Shown piece by piece: positions 29,930-37,658 of a DNA stretch of 64,000 nt. The notes beneath the pieces were generated by a model. The model saw only the letters and a list, made by a program, of their open reading frames with translations. It did not search any database and was not told where the DNA came from. The stretch spans positions 310,001 to 374,000 of the forward strand of contig NZ_JAIQCI010000006.1 in assembly GCF_022378335.1 (NCBI RefSeq), written 5' to 3'. Source of the stretch: Croceicoccus hydrothermalis (lineage in GTDB: Bacteria; Pseudomonadota; Alphaproteobacteria; Sphingomonadales; Sphingomonadaceae). The position numbers and the translations under genes are program-made. Each line of letters opens with the position of its first letter. Within the stretch, counting starts at the first letter, position 1.

Positions 29930-31336
29930 TTATTCGCCGGTCAGGATGCGGTCGACCAGTTCCTTCACCGTCGGCGTGAACCCGTTGGAATAGAACGGAT
30001 CCTGCTTGAAGCGATAGGCCGCGTGCCCTGCAAACATCAGATTGTTCTCCACCGGATCGCCATGGGCGATGTCCTGCAACGTCTTTTGAATACAGAAGCT
30101 GCGCGGGTCGGCCAGCCGGCCCGTGGTGTAATCGTCATGATCCTTCCATGACGAAAACGAACAATGCGACAGACACCCCATGCAGGCGGCCTGATCCTCC
30201 CGAATGGTGGCGCGTTCCTCCGGCTCGACAAAGACGACGGTATCGTCGGGCGTTTTCAGCGCTTCGGTAAAACCGGCGGCGTGCCAGGCGCGGGCGCGTT
30301 CGCGATCCTTCGGCGCGACCCAGAAATTCTTGCCCTTCACCCCGACGTCGAGTTGCACCGTATGCTCGCCCGCCTCGACCCGGGAATAGGGGATCTGCCG
30401 CTCCGAGCGCGCCTCCAGCGATTTGAGGAAACGCGTGCGCACCGCCGAGGAGTAGAACCCCGTCGGCGAAAACTTGTGCAGCAACACATCGCCCGGCTCC
30501 AGTTCGCGCAGCGCGTCCTTCCACCCCTGCGGGATCGGGCTTTCCTCGGTGAGCAGCGGACGCGTGCCGAACTGAAACGCGATTGCGCCAAGCTCGGGAT
30601 TGTCGATCCAGTCGTTCCATTCCTTCAACGCCCAGACGCCGCCGGCCATCACGATCGGCACGGTGTCGGCGATGCCTTCCTTGCGCATCATGTCGCGCAG
30701 CGTCTTCACGCGCGGATAGGGATCTTCGGGCTTCAACGGATCCTCGGCATTGGAAAGGCCATTGTGCCCGCCCGCGAGCCACGGATCCTCGTACACCACC
30801 GCCGCCATGAGGTCGGGCACCTTGGAATAGGAGCGTTTCCACAAGGCGCGGAACGCCCGGCCCGAACTCACAATCGGGAGGTAGTGGACGTTGTGCTTCT
30901 GCGCGATGTCGGCGAGTTTATACGGCATGCCCGCGCCGCAGGTCACGCCGGTCACGAGATCGCTGGTCTCGGACAGGATACCCTCGAGCACCTCCTGCGC
31001 GCCGCCCATTTCCCACAGCACGTTGATGTTGATCGCGCCCTTGCCACCGGCGATTTCATGCGCGCGGCGCACCTGTTCGATGCCGCCGTCGATGGCATAG
31101 CGCACGAGCTGCTCGTGCCGCTCCTTGCGGGTCATCTGCTCGTAAAGCTGGGGCACGATCTTGCCTTCGGCGTCATAGCTGTCGGCGTTTACGGCGCTCA
31201 CCGTGCCGATGCCGCCGGCCGCCGCCCATGCGCCGGAGCTGGCATGATTGGTGGCAGAGACGCCCTTGCCGCCCTCGATCACCGGCCAGACTTCGCGTCC
31301 ACCATAAACGATAGGGGTCAACCCTTTGAAACTCAT
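29930..31336 (-). CDS. NAD(P)H-dependent flavin oxidoreductase, nitronate monooxygenase family, with C-terminal Cys cluster
   Basis: The 468-residue product has the TIM-barrel FMN core of the 2-nitropropane dioxygenase/nitronate monooxygenase family (ATNHASSGAWAAAGGIGTV; GVTCGAGMPYKLAD; PIVMAGGVWALKEW; AIAFQFGTRPLLT). The classical family is about 330-360 residues; here an extra C-terminal domain contains CMGCLSHCSFSS and a fourth Cys in DPRSFCIQK, suggesting a metal or Fe-S site. The ATG overlaps the methyltransferase stop (ATGA). The substrate cannot be read from sequence. Confidence 0.8.
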   Translation of the reverse strand: MSFKGLTPIVYGGREVWPVIEGGKGVSATNHASSGAWAAAGGIGTVSAVNADSYDAEGKIVPQLYEQMTRKERHEQLVRYAIDGGIEQVRRAHEIAGGKGAININVLWEMGGAQEVLEGILSETSDLVTGVTCGAGMPYKLADIAQKHNVHYLPIVSSGRAFRALWKRSYSKVPDLMAAVVYEDPWLAGGHNGLSNAEDPLKPEDPYPRVKTLRDMMRKEGIADTVPIVMAGGVWALKEWNDWIDNPELGAIAFQFGTRPLLTEESPIPQGWKDALRELEPGDVLLHKFSPTGFYSSAVRTRFLKSLEARSERQIPYSRVEAGEHTVQLDVGVKGKNFWVAPKDRERARAWHAAGFTEALKTPDDTVVFVEPEERATIREDQAACMGCLSHCSFSSWKDHDDYTTGRLADPRSFCIQKTLQDIAHGDPVENNLMFAGHAAYRFKQDPFYSNGFTPTVKELVDRILTGE

Positions 31337-32154
31337 GATAATGCGTCCCTGTTCGCATGACCGCGCGCGGCGGTTTCCTGCATTGCGTTCGCCGGCATTC
31401 CGGGCGCCGCGCGCGCGACGTCCTGCTGGCAAGGTTCAATATCCGATGGGTCCGGCCGGGGACCCCTGCTTTCGAAACGGGCGTAATAGCCGGCCAGCTC
31501 CGGCCTGCGGGTGAATTCGGCGAGCGAATAGCCCACCGCCTCGAATTCGCAGAACAGAAGCTTTGGCGGGATCCCGTGCGCATCGGTCGCGCGGTCGACA
31601 TCGACGACGATCACCTGCCCATCGGGTTTCAGCGCGGACCGCAACCGCCACAAAAACGGATAGGGTTCGGCCACCTCGTGATACATGTGCACAAGGAAGA
31701 TCCGGTCGAAACTGTCGGCGGGAAGCCGCGGATCATCCTCGCTGCCCAGCTTGATCGACACGTTATTGAGCCGCTCGCGCTCCACCCGTTGTCCCAGCCG
31801 GTCGAGTGCGCCGCGGTCGATATCCTGTGCCAGTACGCGGCCGCTGCCGCCCACGCGTTCGGCAAGCCGGGTGGTGTAATACCCCTCCCCCGCGCCGATG
31901 TCGGCCACGGTCATCCCCGGCGCAATATCGGCAAGCTCCATGACGGTCGCCGCTTCGCGCCGGTCGTCGCGGTCCTGCTCGTTCGAAAACTGGTTGCTGG
32001 TGATGCGCGACACGGGGCGGTCGGCTTTCGGAAAATCGCGCGCGGTATCGGGGCGGCCATCGTCGCCCTGGCTCCCACCGCACGAAGCCAGCGCGAGCAG
32101 CACGCCCGCGCTTGCCACGCGCCACCATGTCGGGAGGGCGGTCCCGTTCATCAA
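31333..32154 (-). CDS. Class I SAM-dependent methyltransferase with lipoprotein signal
   Basis: The 273-residue protein has the SAM-binding motif I VADIGAGEGYYTTRLAE and acidic post-motifs (VLAQDIDRGALD), so it is a Rossmann-fold methyltransferase. Its N-terminus is unexpected: WWRVASAGVLLALASCGG is a hydrophobic signal with a lipobox ending at Cys25, predicting a membrane-anchored lipoprotein outside the cytoplasm. It overlaps prfB by 4 bp and the flavin oxidoreductase by 4 bp. Such lipoprotein methyltransferases are known in proteobacteria but their substrates are not. Confidence 0.8.
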   Translation of the reverse strand: MMNGTALPTWWRVASAGVLLALASCGGSQGDDGRPDTARDFPKADRPVSRITSNQFSNEQDRDDRREAATVMELADIAPGMTVADIGAGEGYYTTRLAERVGGSGRVLAQDIDRGALDRLGQRVERERLNNVSIKLGSEDDPRLPADSFDRIFLVHMYHEVAEPYPFLWRLRSALKPDGQVIVVDVDRATDAHGIPPKLLFCEFEAVGYSLAEFTRRPELAGYYARFESRGPRPDPSDIEPCQQDVARAAPGMPANAMQETAARGHANRDALS

Positions 32155-33278
32155 TCGTCGTCCTCGACCTCGACCTGCTCGCCCGTGACCTTCTGCGCGA
32201 GCGCGGCGGAAATGAACGAATCCAGCCCGCCATCCAGCACATCGGTCGGATTGGTCGACACGTGCCCGGTGCGCAAATCCTTCACCTGCTGATACGGTTG
32301 CAGGACATAGGAGCGGATCTGATGACCCCAGCCGATTTCGGTCTTCGCCTGATATTCGCCGCTCGCCGCCGCCTCGCGTTCGGCGAGTTCCTTTTCATAG
32401 AGCCGCGCCTTCAGCATGTTCATGGCCGTGGCGCGGTTCTTGTGCTGCGAACGGTCGTTCTGGCTCGCGACGACGATGCCGGTGGGCGTGTGGGTGATAC
32501 GCACGGCGGAATCGGTGGTGTTGACGTGCTGCCCGCCCGCACCCGACGCGCGATAGGTGTCGATCTTGAGATCGGCGGGGTTGATGTCGATCTCGATATC
32601 GTCGTCGATCACCGGGTACACCCACACGCTGGAAAAGCTCGTGTGGCGCCGCGCCGACGAATCATACGGGCTGATGCGGACGAGGCGGTGCACGCCGCTC
32701 TCTGTCTTGGCGTAGCCATAGGCGTTCTCGCCCTTGACCAGCAGCGTCGCGGACTTGATGCCCGCCTGTTCGCCCGCGTGATAATCGACGATCTCGACCT
32801 TGAAACCGCGCCGCTCAGCCCAGCGGGCATACATGCGCTGCAACATCTCGGCCCAATCCTGGCTTTCGGTCCCGCCGGCGCCGGCGTGCACCTCGATATA
32901 GGTGTCGGATCCGTCCGCCTCCCCCGAAAGCAGCGCCTGCACTTTGTCGGTGTCGGCCCGATCGGCCAGCCGCGCGAGGCTGGACAGCCCTTCGTCAACC
33001 ACGGAATCATCGCCCTCGGCCTCGCCCAGTTCGACGAATTCGACCGCATCGGCCATTTCCGCAGAGATGGTCTTTACCGCGCCGATGGACGATTCCAGCC
33101 GGCCGCGTTCACGCATCACCTCTTCCGCACCCTTGGGATCGTCCCAGAGCGTCGGATCCTCGACCCGCGCGTTAAGCTCGTCCAGCCGCCGCAGCGCCCG
33201 ATCCCAGTCCAGCGAACGGCGGATGAGCGCGAGCGCGGCATCGATACGGTCAATATGGGCCTGCCCTTCGGCACGCAT
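32151..33278 (-). CDS. prfB: Peptide chain release factor 2
   Basis: RF2 recognises UGA and UAA stop codons and triggers peptide release. The peptidyl-hydrolysis motif is GAGGQHVN and the surrounding [20 protein letters not shown] is typical. The 375-residue protein is encoded in one uninterrupted frame, so the programmed +1 frameshift of E. coli prfB is absent. The anticodon-mimic tripeptide reads SPY ([15 protein letters not shown]) instead of SPF. A good AGGAG precedes the ATG by 9 bp. Confidence 0.96.
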   Translation of the reverse strand: MRAEGQAHIDRIDAALALIRRSLDWDRALRRLDELNARVEDPTLWDDPKGAEEVMRERGRLESSIGAVKTISAEMADAVEFVELGEAEGDDSVVDEGLSSLARLADRADTDKVQALLSGEADGSDTYIEVHAGAGGTESQDWAEMLQRMYARWAERRGFKVEIVDYHAGEQAGIKSATLLVKGENAYGYAKTESGVHRLVRISPYDSSARRHTSFSSVWVYPVIDDDIEIDINPADLKIDTYRASGAGGQHVNTTDSAVRITHTPTGIVVASQNDRSQHKNRATAMNMLKARLYEKELAEREAAASGEYQAKTEIGWGHQIRSYVLQPYQQVKDLRTGHVSTNPTDVLDGGLDSFISAALAQKVTGEQVEVEDDD

Positions 33279-33458
33279 GGCAATCTTCTCCTGAGCGGGG
33301 CATCGCGGTGGATCGCCCGCCTTGCCGCCGGCAATGCGGCGGCGCCTGTTTCGAAACGCCGGTCAATCCGGCCCGTCGTGTGCCGCTCTAGGGATGGCGC
33401 GGCGCGGTGGCAATAGGCGCCCGCCCGCCCCGCGCGATCCCGTTACAGAGCGGATGGA

Positions 33459-35999
33459 TCAGTAGATGCCGCCCTGATCCTCCAGGAAGGTATCGTCGAT
33501 CTGCTGTTGCTGCTCGCCCGAATTGCGGCGTACAGGGCCCGAACGGCTGGTGGTCGTGCGCTCCTGCATCGCGGCACGCAGGGCCGAAATCGCGGCCATG
33601 CGCCGTTCCTCCAGCGTCTGCCGATTGGCCGAACGCTTGGGCTCGGTATCGGGTTTGAACGCTTCCCAGATGATCGCAGGCTTCGGATCGTCCGTCGGCC
33701 AGCCTTCGAAGACGCGCTTGCCCGAACGGCGGTCGATCCGGACCATGCGGATCCCCTCCGGCGCGCGCACCGGCTTGTCGGGCCAGCGGTCCTTCGCCTC
33801 TAGGATAAGATCCTTCACGATCGGCGCCGCGAGCGAGCCGCCCTGCGCATAGCCGCCCATCGAGCGCGGCTGATCGAAGCCGAGATAGACGCCTGCGACC
33901 AGATCGGCCGAACCGCCCATGAACCACACATTCGTCGGCCCGTTGGTCGTGCCCGTCTTGCCAAAGAGCGGCAGGTCGAGATCGCGCAGCCGCGTCGCGG
34001 TCCCGCGCTGTACCACGCCTTCGAGCATGTGAACCACCTGATAGGCGGTGGCAGGGTCCATGACCTGCTTGCCCGCACGCGGCAGGCGCGGCATCGGGCC
34101 GCCGTCATATTCGGCCATGTTGCACCCTTCGCAGCGGCGCTTATCCGAACGCCAGATCACCTTGCCGTTGCGGTCCTGCACATAATCGATGAGCGTGGCA
34201 TCATATTGCCGGCCCAGATTGGCGAGCATCGCATAGGCATTGACCATGCGCGTCACGGTCGTTTCGCCCGCGCCCAGGGCGAAGGAGAGATAGGGTTCGT
34301 AATCGCCGATGCCGACGCGGCGGAACGTGTCGGTCACATTGTCCATGCCGGTGTCGTTCGCGATCTGAATCGTCATCAAATTGCGCGACTGTTCAAGGCC
34401 CCATCGCATCGTCTGCATTCCCGCGCCGCGCTGATTGGCGAAATTGCGGAAACATTTTTCGCCCAGATCCGCACCCTGCCACACGCAGAACGGCGCGTCG
34501 TTGACCTGCGTCGCGGGGGTCATGCCGGCATCGAGACCGCTGGCATAGACGAACGGCTTGATCGTGGAGCCGGGCTGGCGTTTCGCCTGCACCGCGCGGT
34601 TGAAGGAACCGAGCCGCGAATCGAAGCCGCCCTGCATCGCCATGATGCGCCCGGTGTGCGGGTCTTCGACCACCAGACCGCCGGAAATTTCGGGCACCGT
34701 CTGCGTGCGCCAGCCATCCCCCTGCGGCGAGGCGACGATGACATCGCCCGCCTTCATCGCGTCGGGCAGGACGGAAAGCGGATAGGTCTCCCCATCGGAA
34801 AAGCCGATGCGAGCGGTATTGCCATCGCGTTCGGTCACGACGCCCACGCGCCAATCCTTGTAATCGATGGCAAGGTTCGAGACGATGAGCTGCGTCTGCC
34901 AGCTTTCGTCCATGTTGATCGTCGCGATCGGCCCGTGCCAGCCGCGGCTGCCGCCATATCGCATGATGCCCTTGCGCAGCGCGGTGCGCGCCGCGCGCTG
35001 CAGCTCGGTATCCATCGAGGTGCGCACCCACAACCCGCCGGCATAGACCGAATTCGGTCCGTCCTCGGCATTCTCGCCATATTTGTCGATGAGGCGGCGC
35101 CGCACTTCCTCCACGAAATAGCCCGATGCCGTGTCGTAATCGGTGCTGCGCCGGGGTTTGAGGCCGAGCGGCTGCGCGGTCGCGCGGTCCACCTCGGCCT
35201 GGCTGGCCCAGCCATTGTCGGCCATCTGCTGCAACACGTAATTGCGTCGGGCCAGCGCGAGATCGGCATATTTGGCGCGGCTATACCGTTCGGGCGCCTT
35301 TGGCAGGATCGCGAGGAACGCCGCCTCGTGCAGGTCGAGATCGCCGACATCCTTGTCGAAATACGCGCGCGATGCCGCCTGCACGCCGAAACTCTGCCGG
35401 CCCAGCGGTATCTCGTTGAGATAGAGTTCGAGAATCTCTTCCTTCGTCAGCACGCCTTCGATCCGGCGGGCGAGAATCATTTCCTTCAGCTTGCGCGTGA
35501 CCGAATATTCGTCCCCGACGAGGATGTTCTTGGCCACCTGCTGCGTGATGGTGGAGCCGCCCTTGGCGCGCTGTCCCGATCCCATCTTGCTGACATAATC
35601 GACGACCGCGCCGGCAAGCCCTGTGTAATCGACGCCGCCATGGCTCCAGAACGTCTTGTCCTCCGCCGACAGGAACGCATTGATCAGCGGCTCCGGAAAA
35701 TCGACGAAGCGCAGCTGCACCCGGCGTTCGCGCGCATAGCTGTTGATGATTTCGCCGTCCGCGCCGCGTACCATGGTGGGCAGTGGCGGCTGATAGGTGA
35801 GCAGGCGATCCGCCGATGGCAACCCCGCGCCCAGCAAGGCATAGGCGCCCAATGCCACCGCAACGCCCAGGACGAACAGGATCGAGAGCCAGCGAAACAG
35901 CCGGCTGGCCCGCCAGCGTTCACCGATCCGGGCGCCCAGAACGGAAAGATCGCCGCGCGCACGGGCGAGAAAGTTTTCGGATTTTGTCGATGCTGTCAT
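33459..35999 (-). CDS. mrcA: Penicillin-binding protein 1A (bifunctional transglycosylase/transpeptidase)
   Basis: PBP1A polymerises and cross-links peptidoglycan. The 846-residue protein has a cytoplasmic N-terminus, one membrane anchor (about residues 38-58), a glycosyltransferase-51 domain with EDKTFWSHGGVD (catalytic Glu about 113) and GGSTITQQVAKN, then the transpeptidase domain with QPGSTIKPF (Ser about 476), QSRNLMT and FGKTGTTNG (about 681). A Cys pair RRCEGCNM sits between these motifs. The tail is Arg/Gln-rich. The 115-bp spacer upstream separates it from the amidase gene on the same strand. Confidence 0.95.
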   Translation of the reverse strand: MTASTKSENFLARARGDLSVLGARIGERWRASRLFRWLSILFVLGVAVALGAYALLGAGLPSADRLLTYQPPLPTMVRGADGEIINSYARERRVQLRFVDFPEPLINAFLSAEDKTFWSHGGVDYTGLAGAVVDYVSKMGSGQRAKGGSTITQQVAKNILVGDEYSVTRKLKEMILARRIEGVLTKEEILELYLNEIPLGRQSFGVQAASRAYFDKDVGDLDLHEAAFLAILPKAPERYSRAKYADLALARRNYVLQQMADNGWASQAEVDRATAQPLGLKPRRSTDYDTASGYFVEEVRRRLIDKYGENAEDGPNSVYAGGLWVRTSMDTELQRAARTALRKGIMRYGGSRGWHGPIATINMDESWQTQLIVSNLAIDYKDWRVGVVTERDGNTARIGFSDGETYPLSVLPDAMKAGDVIVASPQGDGWRTQTVPEISGGLVVEDPHTGRIMAMQGGFDSRLGSFNRAVQAKRQPGSTIKPFVYASGLDAGMTPATQVNDAPFCVWQGADLGEKCFRNFANQRGAGMQTMRWGLEQSRNLMTIQIANDTGMDNVTDTFRRVGIGDYEPYLSFALGAGETTVTRMVNAYAMLANLGRQYDATLIDYVQDRNGKVIWRSDKRRCEGCNMAEYDGGPMPRLPRAGKQVMDPATAYQVVHMLEGVVQRGTATRLRDLDLPLFGKTGTTNGPTNVWFMGGSADLVAGVYLGFDQPRSMGGYAQGGSLAAPIVKDLILEAKDRWPDKPVRAPEGIRMVRIDRRSGKRVFEGWPTDDPKPAIIWEAFKPDTEPKRSANRQTLEERRMAAISALRAAMQERTTTSRSGPVRRNSGEQQQQIDDTFLEDQGGIY

Positions 36000-36114
36000 T
36001 TCGCCGGGGGGATTAGCACGGGATTTCGCGAAGGTGAAAGCCGATTTCCACTGACCCTGAGCTGAACGCTGCCGATCGCGGCGGCGCGGGGCGAAGACGC
36101 GGCGGACCGGACGC

Positions 36115-37014
36115 CTATTCGCCCCAACGCTCCCGTTCGGCAAAGAAGCCGAGCGCCGCACGGGCCAGCACGTCCACGATTTCGCCGCGACCTTCGGGCG
36201 AAAGCAGGCGGTCGGCATCCTCGGCATTGCCAAGATAGCCGGCCTCGAACAGGATGGCGGGAAATTCGGGGGAGGACAGCACCGCAAACCGTGCCGAACG
36301 GGCGAAAGGAGTGCGCAGCGTAAGCCGGCCGCGCGCCTCTTCCTCGACCGCCTGCGCGAGCATTGCGGATTCGAACGCGGTCTGACGCCAGGCCAGATCA
36401 TCGAGGATCATCGCGATTTCCGAGCCTTGGGCGATCTGCCCCCGTGCGCCGCGGTTCGGTCCGTTGCGCCTTCGTCCCGATGGGCCGCGTTCCCGGCGCG
36501 ACGGGGACAGGGTATAGACGGTGGCACCCCGCGCGCCGGACGCGCGACCGGGCGCGCTGTCGACATGGATGGAAATCAGCGCCGCCGCGCCGAGCTTTTC
36601 CGCCATGCGCGGGCGATGCTCCACCGGCAGGAAGCTGTCATCCTCCCGGATCAACGCCACCCGCACCCCGCCAAGCGCAACGAGCCGGTCGCGAAGCGCG
36701 ATCGCGATCGACAGCGCGACATTCTTTTCCATGACCATCGTGCCATCCGAGCCGTGCATCGCGGTTGCGCCATAATCAAACGCTCCATGCCCAGGGTCGA
36801 TCACGAGCAGGGGCAACCCCGCCGTCGCGCCGCTCGCCATCGCGACGGATGGCGTGGCCACGGGCACCGCTGCGGGCAGATCGCGACGGTAGACGGCCAT
36901 CGCGCGCTGCGGCGGAAACACGGTGAGCAGCGCCGCCGCAAGCGCCCCGCCGCAAAGCGCGAGCGAAGCGGTCCACGCCATGAGTACTGGAAAAGAAGCG
37001 CCCCCTCGCATCAT
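36115..37014 (-). CDS. N-acetylmuramoyl-L-alanine amidase (Amidase_3)
   Basis: A zinc amidase that cleaves the lactyl-amide bond between MurNAc and L-Ala in peptidoglycan. Zinc ligands and catalytic Glu appear in VIDPGHGAFDYGA, EKNVALSIAIAL, ISIHVDS and LFEAGYLGN. A hydrophobic N-terminal segment ([20 protein letters not shown]) directs export. An Arg/Gly-rich insertion (RRERGPSGRRRNGPNRGARG) lies mid-domain, at the site of the autoinhibitory element in AmiC-type enzymes. It is followed by mrcA, suggesting a wall-synthesis pair. The start, 299 residues, is uncertain; earlier Met codons exist. Confidence 0.88.
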   Translation of the reverse strand: MMRGGASFPVLMAWTASLALCGGALAAALLTVFPPQRAMAVYRRDLPAAVPVATPSVAMASGATAGLPLLVIDPGHGAFDYGATAMHGSDGTMVMEKNVALSIAIALRDRLVALGGVRVALIREDDSFLPVEHRPRMAEKLGAAALISIHVDSAPGRASGARGATVYTLSPSRRERGPSGRRRNGPNRGARGQIAQGSEIAMILDDLAWRQTAFESAMLAQAVEEEARGRLTLRTPFARSARFAVLSSPEFPAILFEAGYLGNAEDADRLLSPEGRGEIVDVLARAALGFFAERERWGE

Positions 37015-37658
37015 CGCTGCCCGATATTGCCGGGAAACACCGCCCCCGCAACACTCTTGCCCCATATGCCGCGTTCGACGCGCGAAACGATCATCGCAAC
37101 CTTCCATCGTTGCGAGACGTGTTGCCGTAACCGATCCGCAATGCTAGCGTCGATCCCGACCGGTGGCAGATCCGCCTCTCGTCACGCGAAACGCCCGCCC
37201 TGTACGGCGCGGGCCGCCGCCCTTTTTCGGGACGGCGCGGCATATCCCGAACGGGGCCGGACGCGGGGCGAAGATCCTTTCTGCACGCAGACCGGCGGCC
37301 ACTTTCCCATTTCCGGGCGCATGGAACATCATGCGCATGGCAAGGGCGGGGCAATTCAAGGTGATGGTATCTATGGTTCTGGCAATGACGACAGCAGCGC
37401 AGCCCTTGCAGGCTTTCGCCGTCGCCAATGCCATGAGGCGGGCCGCGCGCCCGCATTTCAGGCCGCATATGCCATCGGTTACAGTTTCGCCGCCGGGGGC
37501 ACGGGGCAACCCGCGCCGGTCCGGCAATTCATACCAGAACGCCACGGCCTTCGGACATGCGTTCCCCATCCGGCCGGGCGTTTCCCCAAACGAACGCACC
37601 TATGCCGGGCAGCCGCCACGCGGCCTGCCCCCCATATCGTGCGCACGGAGAATAATTG
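37015..37658 (+). other. Long divergent intergenic region; probable rne leader
   Basis: A 644-bp gap between the amidase (-) and rne (+). It has no ORF I can support; a frame with a signal-like segment (MVSMVLAMTTAAQPLQAFA, about 37365-37425) runs into rne out of frame. A GC-rich hairpin can form around 37192-37213 (GCCCGC with GCGGGC). In many proteobacteria rne has a long structured 5' leader through which RNase E controls its own mRNA, so this may be that leader plus the amidase promoter. That role is inference. Confidence 0.4.

Noticed and set aside
37144-37599. Minus-strand 151-codon frame in the same leader
   Set aside because: No recognisable domain or ribosome site, and it would lie antisense to the probable rne leader.
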